Below, piece by piece: positions 45,474-56,945 of a stretch of DNA of 64,000 nucleotides (the first letter of the stretch is position 1; each line of letters begins with the position of its first letter). This DNA comes from Anisus vortex. Taxonomy: Eukaryota; Mollusca; Gastropoda; Planorbidae. The position numbers and the translations under genes are program-made. The notes beneath the pieces are model-generated. The model saw nothing but the letters and a program-made list of their open reading frames with translations, did no database searches and was not told the DNA's origin. The stretch is taken from NCBI GenBank assembly GCA_949126835.1, contig OX421498.1, forward strand, positions 29,778,581 to 29,842,580. The letters are read 5' to 3'.

Positions 45474-45530
45474 GCAATAATATTTTTTTTAGAAGGAGCG
45501 TATTGTAATGTATAAGATAAGAAGATAAGA
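45474..45530 (+). mobile_element. LINE 3' tail fragment
   Basis: TTAGAAGGAGCGTATTGTAA followed by TGTATAAGATAAGAAG matches the 3' end of the LINE relic at 17080-17125. Only the tail is present. Confidence 0.6.
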
Positions 45531-45997
45531 ACGCAAATTATTATTCCCGTAAATGTCAATATAGTGTTTTACATATGTCCAGTTTAAGAAGATTAAGAGA
45601 TAATGCAATATAAAGTTTATGAATGTTCGTTAAAAGACGTGTAACATAGTCTAGCAATGTCCACGCAAGAATTTAATGAATTTGCTTATGACAGACGCGC
45701 AAGAAACCATAAACCCTATGTTGTGTTTAGAGCACCTAATAATTTGACCATCGCGTTACTGAAATATAAAATGGCACCTAAAAATGGTTCAAATTTTTTT
45801 TACCCCTGCCACCGCTCTTGGCCTTAGTACTTTATGAAACCACGGAGGCGGTTCTCAAAGAAAACTCTAGATAGGCTACAATAACATTCTAAAAGCAAAC
45901 CTGAACTTTTCTTAGTATTTATTAATTTATTTTCTTGCATATATTGTTTTTATTAGTTAGACTAGTCTAATATTTTGTTGTTTTAAACTATGACTTT

Positions 45998-46051
<54 letters not shown>

Positions 46052-46502
46052 GTATAGGCCTATTGTTTGTTTCAATAATTTAAAATAAAACATAAATTAT
46101 GTACATACCGGTACAGAGACACCGGGCAAACAATTTCCTTTCAACCCGGGGATCAAAAATTGTTTTCACCATTTAAATTTCTCGAGTCTGAAGCTAAAAT
46201 ACCAGCTGCCGGGTGTCACAGGCCGGCTACACAATAAAGCGTAAGTCTTTCTGGGACTTTTGCGTGTTTTACAACACATCTTATTGATATTTTGATATCC
46301 AAATCAAAACAACGGTCAAATCCATCCTCCCCATCACCCCATCTATCTACCCTACTCCTCCCGCTCCTCTTCCCTCTCCACCCCCGCAAGTCAAAGAGGA
46401 CCTGTCAGTAACCAATGTAAACATTAACAATAAAAAAAATAAAAGAAACGAACAGAACTCCTTATAGAGGCACATTTCAATGCCTGAAGTTTTGATTGTG
46501 TT

Positions 46503-46525
46503 CCCTAACCCTAACCCTAACCCTA
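46503..46525 (-). repeat. Interstitial telomere-like repeat
   Basis: CCCTAACCCTAACCCTAA followed by CCCTA, i.e. nearly four TTAGGG units on the minus strand, the animal telomere unit. Single TTAGGG pairs also occur at 55718 and 58471. Confidence 0.9.
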
Positions 46526-47120
46526 TTCCCCTTGAAAACAAATAAAAGAAATGTGTTCACTTTAAATTTGAAATTTAATTCGCCGTTAACATTTACTGTC
46601 CCACTTCAGTGGCGTCTCTTGTTGCACGGGCGGGTTGAAGAAATCACTCAAGCGAGGAGTTCATTTCTATGTTGTTGTTTTGTTTGTTTTTTTTAAGGGG
46701 TGGGGTGGGGGATTTTCGAGGGACAAAATAACAACTATCAATTAATAGTAGGCCTACACAGCTACTAAAATAAAGAAATCATCACACAGATGGTACTAAA
46801 AGGTGTTTGTAAATAATGTTGTTGTTTTTTTTTTTTTGGGGGGGGGGGGGGGGTGCTAAATAGAAATGAGTAGCACAACAGAAGAATCGATCGGTGCCGA
46901 AATAATATTAGAGAATTTATACCGATATGTGTAAAACATTGAATGGGAAAGGGAAATGGTGGTGTAAATATTCCGTTAGAGATTGTAATTATTAGTTGTT
47001 GTCAAAGTGTATTTTGATTTATTAATATGTTTGTTTTGTTTATTTAAATTGACCATATTCAAATGCTAACACGATTATCGCAACATCCCTGGCTCGCGAC
47101 ACAACCGCCCCCTTTCCCTT

Positions 47121-47310
47121 AATTATGTCATTCAAACCGATGGCTTTCATTACAACAATTGTAAGAAATTCTGTCATTCAAACCGATAGCTTTCATTACA
47201 ACAATTGTAAGAAATTATGTCATTCAAACCGATGGCTTTCATTACAACAATTGTAAGAAATTATGTCATTCAAACCGATAGCTTTCATTACAACAATTGT
47301 AAGAAATTCT
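47121..47310 (+). repeat. 46-bp tandem repeat with SOX-like palindromes
   Basis: Four units of ATGTCATTCAAACCGATGGC then TTTCATTACAACAATTGTAA with very few changes. Each contains the palindrome ACAATTGT, at 47155, 47201, 47247 and 47293. Confidence 0.95.
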
Positions 47311-47599
47311 GTTTCTCCAACGTATGGCTTTTAACTTTAAGTCCTTATAGTGTGTAGGCCTACCTATAAATGAGTGTCTTTTATGTCACTATCTACACAG
47401 ACACATCTGCGTAGAACGCAATTATTATTGCTTTAGGAACACAACATCTGTGTATTTAGACGTATTCAAAGTAAGTTAATAGATTCACGGCTTCACTCAG
47501 ATGTAAATAATAAAGGAATTCTAAAGCTCGAGTAGTAGATCTATTATTAAGTTGATGAAGTTTTAACAATAACAATATAATTAAATACAATAACTGACA

Positions 47600-48480
47600 A
47601 AAAACGCGAAAAGGTTTTGACTAGAATTGTTGATCGTTCGTTTGTTTACTAAAAAATTTAAATTTGATATACCCAATGAACATCACTCACTGAGATGTAA
47701 ACAATCTTCACGCGCGACCCAACAGCGACACACCACACAGTTGAAAAAAACAACGATGTCTTACCTTTGTGTCAATCAATATAAGGACTTCTGCTATGGT
47801 CAATATACCAATATTACAAGAACAAAAACACACGTTTCCAAACTCGAGAAATTTAGTCCCGCGGACACAAGAAGAAATAATCTGCAAAAGGCCGGTCCCG
47901 TCTCGGACAGTAGCGATGCTTGTTTCAAACTAATTGTCCGTGAGAAGACGAAAACCCCTTGTCGTTTGGTGAGCGAGTCAAGAATGGGAGGGGGAGGGGT
48001 GGTGCTTACACACTTGCAGCGCTTAAAACCGTTTCGCGAGCGACTACTAGTAGCCGCGGACTTGGGGGCTTTCAAGAAGAAGAGAAAAAAAAAACGTGCA
48101 TATAATACGCTTCGCAAGTAATGTTTTTAAAGCCCTCGCCGCTTCGCTCAGGCTTTACAGGCATAGCAGCGCACACCACTCCTCTTTCTCTCGTCCCCCA
48201 CCACCACCACCACCGCTTGTTGCAGCGAGAGAGAGAGAGAGAGGTGGGGGAAAAGGGGGGGGGGGCTCAGCCGACTGTTTGAAGCGATTGTAGCAAAAAG
48301 GGGGCGGAGCTACAATCCCGGCATCAACAAATGATATATAACTGTTGCCGTGAAGAGGGAGTGGGGGGGGGGGAGGGGAAACGGGAGGCGAAGCAAGCGG
48401 GGGAAAGGATCGGCCGCTTGTTGCAATCCCTTGGACCAATTATTTCTACACAGACTTCGAACGCGGAAGGATATCGCGTC
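47600..48480. promoter_or_regulatory. GC-rich island upstream of SoxD, candidate promoter
   Basis: CpG-containing sequence with CGCGCGACC, GCGAGCGAC, GGGGGCGGAGC and CGGCCGCTTG. On the minus strand ATTGGTCCAAGG (CCAAT-like) is at about 48430. Both strands hold open frames (47627-48121 plus, 48155-48439 minus) with no recognised domain. It could be the promoter and 5' UTR of a shorter SoxD transcript or of another gene. Not demonstrated. Confidence 0.3.
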
Positions 48481-49246
48481 CGATTGTAACCAAATAAAAA
48501 AAATTTAAACGAAATCAGTCGATCTAGATCTAGACAAAGATCAATTAGATCATGAAGAGAAGATCATGAGTAGTGATTCGGTTACTCCCTGAAGCTTCCT
48601 TTCTCTCCGTTTACCGAAAACGCAAGTTTAACTCGAAATAATGGACGTAAACACATGTTGTAAAAAGTAATGTCGTAAAGGCCATAAATCCGGTTACCGA
48701 AAACACAATAATGATAACATAGATTTACAAATGATAACATTTCTAGATTACATAGTGTTACAGGTGACTAAAGCTCTCAACGAGTCGTAAATTATCTATA
48801 GACTCTAGGCCTATAATTTTACAGGTCTTTTTTATAATCTGTAGCTTGTTCGTACATATAATATAATGTTAACGATTGGAAAATAATCAACGATAGTTCT
48901 CTTTGAGTTCTTTTTCACCAATCCTTGCGTTTAGTCTCGTGATATGCAAACGTTTGGGCCACGGCGCACGAGACAGTAAATTTGCCTCGCCCGGGCACCT
49001 TGCAAGTGACGATGGGGATAAAAGGGGGACATATAGAGGACCGTTAAAGAACAAGGAGTGGACAGTGCGGAGGTAGGTCGTGGGTTCGTGTAAAAGCACG
49101 TGTGGGACTTTAAATTAAATTAAAACATAATATCGTGTGGGCCACGACACAAAAAAACTACATTCGAGCCTTCAAACGTAGGTCTAAACGTGGGTCGTAA
49201 AACGTTGAATTTTGTGTCACATTCATGTGTGGAGCATGAAAAAGAA
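48481..49246. other. Intergenic or intronic, no gene seen
   Basis: AT-rich with a less biased stretch at 48900-49100 whose minus frame lacks a recognised domain. Confidence 0.4.
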
Positions 49247-49475
49247 CACTATGTGGTCCACGAGACAGAGTAGACTCTGAAACGGCGGGACAAGCGGCAA
49301 GGGCGAAAACTAGGATTTGTTAATCCCCGGGACTGGAGGGTATCCCTGAGTCTACCTAGCTTCAGCTTTGTGCTGGCCACACAATCCCACATGTATGCCG
49401 TGGCCAAAGAAACTGGTGAACGCTGCCTCACCGCCCTATGATCAATGTGGTCCGAAAAGGTACTTTACTTTACAT
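49247..49475 (+). mobile_element. SINE family 1 copy, head degenerate
   Basis: The body words GGGACTGGAGGGTATCCCTG, TTGTGCTGGCCACACAATCC, GTATGCCGTGGCC and ATGTGGTCCGAAAAGG plus a TACTTTACTTTAC tail are preserved; the tRNA-like head is not clear. Confidence 0.75.
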
Positions 49476-50580
49476 CAACCGAAACTAAATCTGTTCTTAT
49501 TCATAGTATTCCTTATTGTGTAGGTAAACGTTGAGCTTTGATCGATTTGAGTTCAAGGCGTTTCTCTTCGCATCACTAAGATTGATAGAGAGCATTTAAT
49601 TTTGATGTTGCCCCCCCCCCCCCTCATTCCTTTCCCTTTCCTTTTACAGATAAATCCAGAATGCTCACATTTATTTTCAACTCCATTCAGAAATTAGAGA
49701 AGGACTATAGGCCTCTATGTAAGTACATACGTGTGCAAGTATGTAGGTGTTTGTATGAGTATATTATATATGTGTGTGAGTATATGTGTGTGAGTATATT
49801 GTATGTGTGTGTGAGTATATTGTATATATGTGTGTGAGTAGCATTCCTTATACAATATTGAGATCAGACATCAAAATCCACACCCCATCCCCCCCCCCCA
49901 CCCCACTCACGCCCGCACCTTTAAATGCCCCCACTTTCTTCCTTATAAAATAATGCGCCAATTAACGCCCGCCCCCTCCTCCCCGCGCCCCCTTTCCCAC
50001 CCTCCATCCTAACAAGATCAGGGATTCCATTGACACGTGATTTATGACGTCATGCGGAGTGACACGAGAGACGTGAGAGAGATGGGGGGGAGGGAGGTCC
50101 TAATTGTTTGAAACGATCGCCAAAATAGACAATGCTAGGAGGAGATAATCTACTCGAAGATGAGAAAGAGGGTTTGCCTTCTCTTAGCTCCCCTGTACTC
50201 ACTCCGTCCTCCTCCCCTTCCCTTTCACGCACAAACCACTCACTCTCAAAAACTGAGGGTGTAAGGAGTTTCTAATGAACACAGAAATCCTTTCATTCCC
50301 CCCCATCCTCCCCTCATTTTCCTTTTCTCCCATTCCAAACATTTGTAGAATAAAAGCTATAAAAAAAAAGAGTTCAATTCTTTTTAAAGGCGCTCTTGTC
50401 ATTTCTTCTTTCTTACATTTAAATAAATAAGAGAAAGGAGACTAGATTTCTTCCTCAATTTCTCCCACGCTATTCTGAACAATAAGAAAAGTACGCGAAA
50501 CAAAAACAGCGCCATTTGTTCCCGCCAATTCTGCGTCCAAAAAACACACAACACCAAAAAGGAAGGGGTTAAAAAAAAAG
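49476..50580. other. Non-coding, simple-sequence rich
   Basis: PolyC at about 49612-49623, GT-rich ATGTGTGTGAGTATAT repeats at about 49745-49840 and C-rich blocks at 49880-50010. Open minus frames at 50050-50605 look compositional. Confidence 0.45.
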
Positions 50581-50589
50581 TGTGATGCA

Positions 50590-50800
50590 TGTTTATACGG
50601 AACAATTACTCTACCCGGGCGTCCCCCCCCCCCCCCACCCTCCCCTTCTCCCGCTGCCCATCTCGCTTCCAGCGTGTCTCGGAGCCAGATCAAGGGAGAT
50701 TACTCTCTATTGTTTATCATATTTACTCCTCGCTGTCCCGGGAAAAAAAAGGGGGAGGGGGGCAGATAATGGCTATTGTTTATGAAGATGATAATAAACC
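50590..50800. promoter_or_regulatory. SOX-motif cluster, candidate enhancer
   Basis: Within about 200 bp lie GGAACAATTAC (50599-50609), CTATTGTTTATCA (50707-50719) and CTATTGTTTATGA (50773-50785), all matching the SOX core AACAAT or its complement, plus AGATAATGG (GATA-like). The sequence is largely unique apart from a polyC run. Enhancer activity is inferred. Confidence 0.3.
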
Positions 50801-51029
50801 CACAGGATGGGGTTTGGGGAGCAGTGGGGGGAGGAAGGGGGCGGGTAAGAGGGGCTGCTGAGCATGGGCTAGCGTTGTAGCTCCCCCCCTCATCTAGACC
50901 CCTACGTTCGAGATTATGTTGACCCCTATGTGGGCGCAGAGTTTGATTTCATCAAGTTCCCCTTTGTTAGATGGCCATACAGATTTTGGACACTTCTTTT
51001 CTTATTTATACTTATACGACATCGATCAT

Positions 51030-51261
51030 TTAGAGATAATAGATAGATAAATAGATGGATGGGTAGATGATGGATATGTAGATAGATAGATAAATAGATG
51101 GATGGGTAGATAGCTGGATATGTAGATGGATGGATGGATAGATAGATGGATAGATAGATGGATATGCAGATAAATAGAGTGGTATATAGATATGTAGATA
51201 TATTGATATACAGATAGATAGCATGATAGATATATAGATGATAGATATATAGATGATAGAT

Positions 51262-51294
<33 letters not shown>

Positions 51295-51410
51295 AAGATG
51301 ATAGATAGATTACTAAATTGGAGGATAGATGCATGGATAGATAGATAGACAGGCGCATAGATAGATAAATATATATATAGACTAGGATAGAATAGATAGA
51401 TAGATACAAT
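51030..51410 (+). repeat. Imperfect (GATA)n array 1
   Basis: GATA/GATG tetranucleotides with scattered changes. Minus open frames read Ser-Ile-Tyr-Leu repeats and are not genes. Confidence 0.95.
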
Positions 51411-52579
51411 AGATACAACGCTGCAGAGGTCACTCAGCACCCATTTGCAGATGTGTTTTTTTTTAAATTAATAAATACTTTTATTCTTATTTCAAATACA
51501 GCGTATACAAATAGACTACATGGACAATAATAGGCTATATTGCACTGATACTCTGCCCTATATAATACATACATCCATGCATGTATGTTTATCTCTATAT
51601 GATTATACACTACAACCAATAAGTCGTATCAGCGAATCTCCCAGTGGCCACTCACTACTGGACATACGATATCATTAAACGGACAAGTCCTCCCCAACCT
51701 ACACTCTTGACCCTCCTCCAAGAGAAAAAAAAACAACAACACTTCCTTCAGAACGAAGCGCTCACATGTTCGGCGGGCCCGTGTGATTATCTTAGTCTAC
51801 CTGCAGGAGGATCTGTTTATTTTCAGAGCCTGGGCTACAGATTAACAAGGTAATCAGTAAATACTTTCAACCCCCCCCCCCCCCCCCCCGCAAGCCTCGC
51901 GGTCAGCTTGGTCTACTTGTTCTCCCCACACCGTCCAGTCCTGGCTACTGGTTGTCGGTAGCAGCTATTAGGACATGTGTAGGTCCAGATTTTGACCCCC
52001 GCATGGGGTTTCGTTAAATGGCTTCGTTATTGTCTTTTTATTGTCTTTTTTTTTTTAAGAAATAAAAAGCTGAAAAATGTGAAGGTGATTTAGAGAAAGG
52101 TTCGTATATCTGACCAGGGTTTAGTCTTAAGCAGGGTTTTAGGGCAGGGTTTATTTTAGTTGAATAGGATTTGTAAATAATATAGTAAAGTAGGATGTTA
52201 GAAAGTGAAGAGGAAAAATTGTTCCGGTGCATATCAAACTATTACGTCTTGTGAAGTCTTGTCTATAAGGATCGAAGGATTGTATAGATAGATCTACGTG
52301 AATGTTATATTTTTTTTAAGACCCTTGTCAAGAATTAAAAAAAAAATGTTGTTACTTATGAAAACAAATAACTAACAATTGGTTTAAAATACAGAAAGAA
52401 AAAATGACGTAACGGCAGTAAACTGTTGAATAAAAAATTACATAATAATTAAACAAAATACATTATATATAGGATATATAATATATATATATATATAGCC
52501 TACCAACCAATCTGTAGGCTATCAGTAATTCCCTCATCCCTTTTTTGACACAGACAAAATTCACCCCCCCCCCCCCCTT
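51411..52579. other. Non-coding, no gene seen
   Basis: AT-rich with polyC at about 51871-51889 and 52565-52577 and an (AT)n run near 52480-52497. Confidence 0.45.
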
Positions 52580-52589
52580 TTATTTTATC

Positions 52590-52800
52590 TGTGCAAGAAG
52601 TGAGTAAGAGGCCGTGTAGGTGGTGTGGGGTGGGGGTGCGTGCAGGGCCCCGGAAGTCATTTTGATCTCTTGCCTCGCTCTGGACCATGCCACGTCTGCA
52701 GTTTGGAGATAGACAAAAGATCTGGTACTGTATAAGCTGCCGTCTGGCACCGGCCATGAATCTGCCACACAAAAGGTTGGTGCTGTTTTTTTGTGTGCTC
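52590..52800 (-). other. Unique open stretch, possible exon, not assigned
   Basis: Balanced composition; two minus frames stay open, one reading MADSWPVPDGSLYSTRSFVY and the other MAGARRQLIQYQIFCLSPNC. Neither resembles a family I know, and no convincing acceptor/donor pair in matching phase was found. It may be a conserved non-coding element. Confidence 0.2.
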
Positions 52801-53059
52801 TTTGTTCTGTTCTTTTCCATTCTTGTTCTTTCTTTTATATTTTTGTGGCAGCTACTGTAGGGTGCAGGGGACAATTACGTGGTGGTGGCTCCTAGAGTTA
52901 TCTGACCTGTGTGTGCTTGTCTGGGTGGCAAGGGGTTATGTGTGTGTGTTGTCCGCCTATGGGGTGGGGGGATAGATTATAAAGTATTATAATATGTATG
53001 TAGGCGGCTCTTTGCGTGAGTAGGTGTACGCGTGTGTGTGGGGAGACGTCGGGCGCGAT

Positions 53060-53180
53060 GCATCAATTTTTTTTATCTGTGCCATGGCACACAGCGCCAG
53101 TGTCAAAAACCCCGCTGGTCTGGCCGCTCTGTGTGGTGATATAACACCACAATAAATGTGCTGTCGTAAAGTGATTGTTG
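53060..53180. promoter_or_regulatory. Unique island, candidate regulatory element
   Basis: Non-repetitive sequence with GACGTCGGGCGCGATGCATC, GTGCCATGGCACA (palindrome) and GTGGTGATATAACACCAC (near-perfect hairpin). No open frame of note. Confidence 0.2.
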
Positions 53181-54234
53181 TTCTAGTGTAGGAACACTTC
53201 CGGTTAAACCATAGGGCCAGTTAAAATTATTTAGATCACTTTTACCTCGCTCACCACACTTTTTGGTTTTCTAGAGACACACAAACATGAAAATCTAAAT
53301 TTTAAATACAATATTTTATTCAAAGTTGTTTTTTTTTTAAGCAAATTTATCTAAAAATTACTTTTAAACATAAACCCCCATCCTCCCTTAAAATAATTTC
53401 ATGCGCCTCTACCCGAAAATGTACCAAGAAAAAGACTTTTATAAATTGTCCACTTTAACCCAGCAATCAGTTAAAAAACCAAGAGGATACAAAAAAAAAA
53501 AAAAAAGAAACTATCAAGTGAATTAAATAGCACTAAGGAGCATCAAGATTTATTTCTATCGTCTGCTAAGACATTCTCGCTTTCCCTCCATGTTTGTTCG
53601 GCGTAATGCTGTTTTCATGTTTCCATCGCCACCCCCACCCCCATCTCCCGCCACCTCATCCAGCAGACGAGATGTCATATTTATTATTGTATTCATATTA
53701 GCCCCCCCCCCCCCCCTCCTTTCCCCACTAAATCCCCCCCCCCACCCCCATTCCAATTTTAGGGTCCCAATCATCAAACGTCTTTACGAGCTCCCCTCAA
53801 ATTCACATTTCTATGAAGCGATGTGGGGGTGTGAGGGGGTGTGAGAGGGGGGGGGATTGGGGGAGAGAGAGAGAGAGTTTATTCTAGAGAATAATTCGAT
53901 CATTTGTTGATAGCGATCAAGATCCTCAAACCCAAGTTATCGTCCGTTGCATATTGCTCTATCTGTTCAAATCTGTCAATCTAGTTCCATTCAATTTGGA
54001 AACCCCCAAAAAATCAAGAAATTTTGTTTTTTATGTCGTTGTTTCAAAGTAGTTACCAAATGTGGCCAAATGTGGGCGAATGTGGGCCCAATGTGGGCAA
54101 ATGTTGTCCAAAAGTCATCCTTGTAAGGCTGCTATAAAATATAATTGACTCTCTTCTTAAAAAATTGTTCGTCTTTTTTTTTAAATATTTATCAATGCAT
54201 GCACATGTGTGATAGTAAAACATATTTGTTAGCC
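53181..54234. other. Non-coding, simple-sequence rich
   Basis: PolyC runs at about 53702-53717 and 53733-53742, and a short GTGGGC/GTGGCC-type tandem at 54055-54105 (unit near ATGTGGGCAA). Confidence 0.5.
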
Positions 54235-54488
<254 letters not shown>

Positions 54489-54785
54489 ATAATTATATAG
54501 TTTTGTCATTTTTGATATAACATAATGGTGAGATCGAGTGTCAGAAACTGTCGATGTATTTATTTTGCTACCACGCAACACGCCAGTCAAAACATTACAC
54601 TATTTCCCCAACCAACGCCATTTGATCATATTGTGGTACATACACTAGTGACCTAGTGGGGCTGCATTTTGACTTAACTTGACCATAATGTAAACAACTG
54701 GAATACCGTTCTCTTTAGTTTTTGGTTCTTTAAAATCTCATCAATAGTCTAGAGGCGGCCTTTCATTCGTAGTAGGCCTACTGAC

Positions 54786-55115
54786 CAGGGCCGGCTCGTC
54801 CATATAGGCAATCTAGGCGGCCGCCTAGGGCGCATAATTTGGGGGAGGGGGGGGCGTAATTTGGGGCGTAATTGAGGTGTGTTTTTATTTAATTTGGGGA
54901 TTAAAAAATATAAACTAAATTGAAGTTTAGTACTTCTGCGCGCTGCTAGAGCCAAGGCAGACGAATTACTAGGTAATGAAAGGCGTCTCTAAGTCGTTTT
55001 AGAAAATAGGAAAGTATGCCCTAACACTATTCAGTTTCTCCCCGCCAAAGGCACTTTAATGAGGGCGCAAAATTTGTTTTCGCCTAGGGCGTCAAAAACC
55101 CTAGAGCAGTTCCTG
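54786..55115. mobile_element. hAT-type MITE, CAGGGCCGGCTCGTCC family
   Basis: The left end is CAGGGCCGGCTC and the right end the reverse complement of CAGGAACTGCTC. The flanks CTACTGAC (54778-54785) and TTACTGAC (55116-55123) match at 7 of 8. Subterminal GCCTAGGGCGC and GCCTAGGGCGTC words occur in inverted arrangement. Non-coding. Confidence 0.78.
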
Positions 55116-56190
55116 TTACTGACATAATAAACATCTGTTTCGCTAAACTTCACACGTTACTCTCTAAGTATTGTGGAAATAATTCTGCACCACGGAACAA
55201 CGGTCGCGCAAAATTGACGCATTTTTTGTTTCCGTTAAAAAAAATATTAAAATAATAGAATCTATGAAAAGAGAACTCTGGTGTAGAAAAATTAAAGAAA
55301 AGGGAGTTAATGTCAGAGGCAGGGGGGGGGGGGAGAAAAATGAAAAAAGTGCCATAATGAAAAAAAGATGAATTTGGAAGATAGCGTGCGACATCTCGGT
55401 CGAGTCCTTATAGTCTAGTGATCTCCCCCATTCCCCCCTCTCTACCCCCTTGTCCTACGCCACGCACCCCCTCCCCTCAACCAACCAACGGGTAGTCTGG
55501 GTTATGGGGCTAATCTAGTTTTGTTTCCCCCCCCCCCCCTTTCTTTAGAATTAGGGGCATTCATACTGATTGAATTATTCGTTTTTTCTTTACTTGGAAG
55601 GAGGCATTGGGATGTGGGGGGGGGGGGGGGCGGAGGGCCAAGAGAGCGAGGGATGGGGATTTTGAGGGAGCGGGGCAGCAGTTTATGACGGACTTTTTCA
55701 AAGTACTTCAATACATGGGTTAGGGTTAGTGGCAGCATCTCGGTAACATTTAGTTTGAACCAGGTTCTTTTTTTTATTTACTCACGGCTGTAGCACACAC
55801 ATACACACACATCTTGAAAGAGAGAGAGTAAGAGAGAGTGAGAGAGAGAGGAAGAGCGAGAGAGGGAGAGAGAGAAATAGCATATTTAAAAAGAAAACTA
55901 AACAAACACAGTGAGCGCGTGAGAGAGAAATAAATAGAGAGAGAGGGGGATAATGAGTAATAACAACAGTAGCAAAAATATATTCAAGCTATATTTGATG
56001 GGGGGGGGGGGAGAAGGAGGTTATTGAAAAAGGAGTGGGATTTTGAGAAAACCAGCACTCTGCATTCTTATACCTCTTTTCTTGGTCATCTTATAGAATG
56101 ACTCTCTCTCTCCTTCTGTCTCTCTCTCTCCTTCGTATTCAGACATATGAAGCACGCTACAGGAAGGGGGAAAAGGGCAGAAGAAGGGGG
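55116..56190. other. Non-coding, GA- and C-rich
   Basis: PolyC/polyG at about 55528-55541 and 55616-55630, GAGAGA repeats at 55815-55950, and a single TTAGGGTTAG at 55720. No gene seen. Confidence 0.5.
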
Positions 56191-56194
56191 GCTC

Positions 56195-56430
56195 TAGTAT
56201 TTCATTATCAGTGTCATGGAAGGTCTTGGCGTGGGGTAAATATCCAGAGTCTTATCTTCCGGGGGAGCGGCGGTGGTGGTGGTGTGGGCGTTGTTGCGGC
56301 GGACGCCGACTGTCCAAGGGAATCAGCGCCCACGCAACGGCGTCATGGCGATCTTATTTGCGCCTCTGCGCTAAGTCTTCGAGATCTTCAGCCAAGCTTC
56401 TGTGGAAGGGGGTGGGGATGGGAAGTCAAA
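56195..56430. other. GC-rich patch, no assigned function
   Basis: CpG-rich, with GGCGGTGGTGGTGGTGTGGG and open frames on both strands. A minus frame reads SLAEDLEDLAQRRK then stop after an acceptor-like CTTCCACAG, but there is no donor and no recognised family. Confidence 0.2.
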
Positions 56431-56809
56431 TCCAGGTACATAAATTTGTGTCCCTGCAGTTAGCTTAGAGGTGGTAAGAAAGACAAGTCTTTTGTTAATA
56501 AGAAAGTTGTTTGACCACACAATCCAGTGATATGCCATAAAAGGTATTTTTAGGTATGGTCTTGGATAGTAACAGCGCAGAATTATTTTAAAATACTGAT
56601 TCAAAGATAACGGCTAAAGCATATCCCAGACACCAGTACCGGTGATATTTTTGTTTGAAACTGTCCGAATTCCTCCAAAGTGTTCAAATTGAACTGCAAA
56701 AACAAAAACAAAAAAAACATTTTGAAAGGAAAGAGAGAGAGAAAGAGAGAATAAAAGAAAAAAATCCAAGCACTTTCGCTTTTCTTTCTGCCAAATATAT
56801 TTCTCATCA

Positions 56810-56945
56810 GGGGCAGATAACCCCTGACGTCCGAGCGGTGTGCGGCCATTGTTGCTTCACTCCACTTCCGGTTCCGCCAGTCTCCGCAGCTAATGACCGT
56901 CCATTCTTCTGGTCACGTGACTCATTTAGATTGTGTCCCCACTCC
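56810..56945. promoter_or_regulatory. Candidate regulatory element (SOX, ETS, E-box words)
   Basis: A unique stretch with GCCATTGTTGC (SOX-like), CCACTTCCGGTTCC (ETS-like), CTAATGACC (homeodomain-like), GGTCACGTGACTC (E-box CACGTG) and CCTGACGTCCG (CRE-like). Confidence 0.3.

Larger units (their letters stand above)
43788..47120. other. Upstream region of SoxD, no exon recognised
   Basis: AT-rich intronic or 5' flanking DNA. Contains polyG at about 45316-45331 and 46839-46854, an (AT)n run at about 45998-46047, and a short LINE tail at 45474-45530. No coiled-coil coding sequence was seen in any minus frame. Confidence 0.45.

Noticed and set aside
47121..47310. CRISPR-like array
   Set aside because: Eukaryotic context and head-to-tail identical units without spacers; it is a minisatellite.
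47627..48121. 164-codon plus frame, the longest outside repeats and SoxD apart from the SoxD exons
   Set aside because: No recognised domain, low-complexity basic end, and an overlapping 105-codon minus frame of similar quality; more likely a GC-rich promoter-type region.
51026..51440. Two overlapping minus-strand open frames of about 135 codons rich in Tyr-Leu-Ser-Ile
   Set aside because: Direct translation of the (GATA)n array. Any frame of such a repeat lacks stops.
56098..56468. 121- and 85-codon plus frames
   Set aside because: GC-rich with poly-Gly from GGTGGTGGT. No domain, no splice context.
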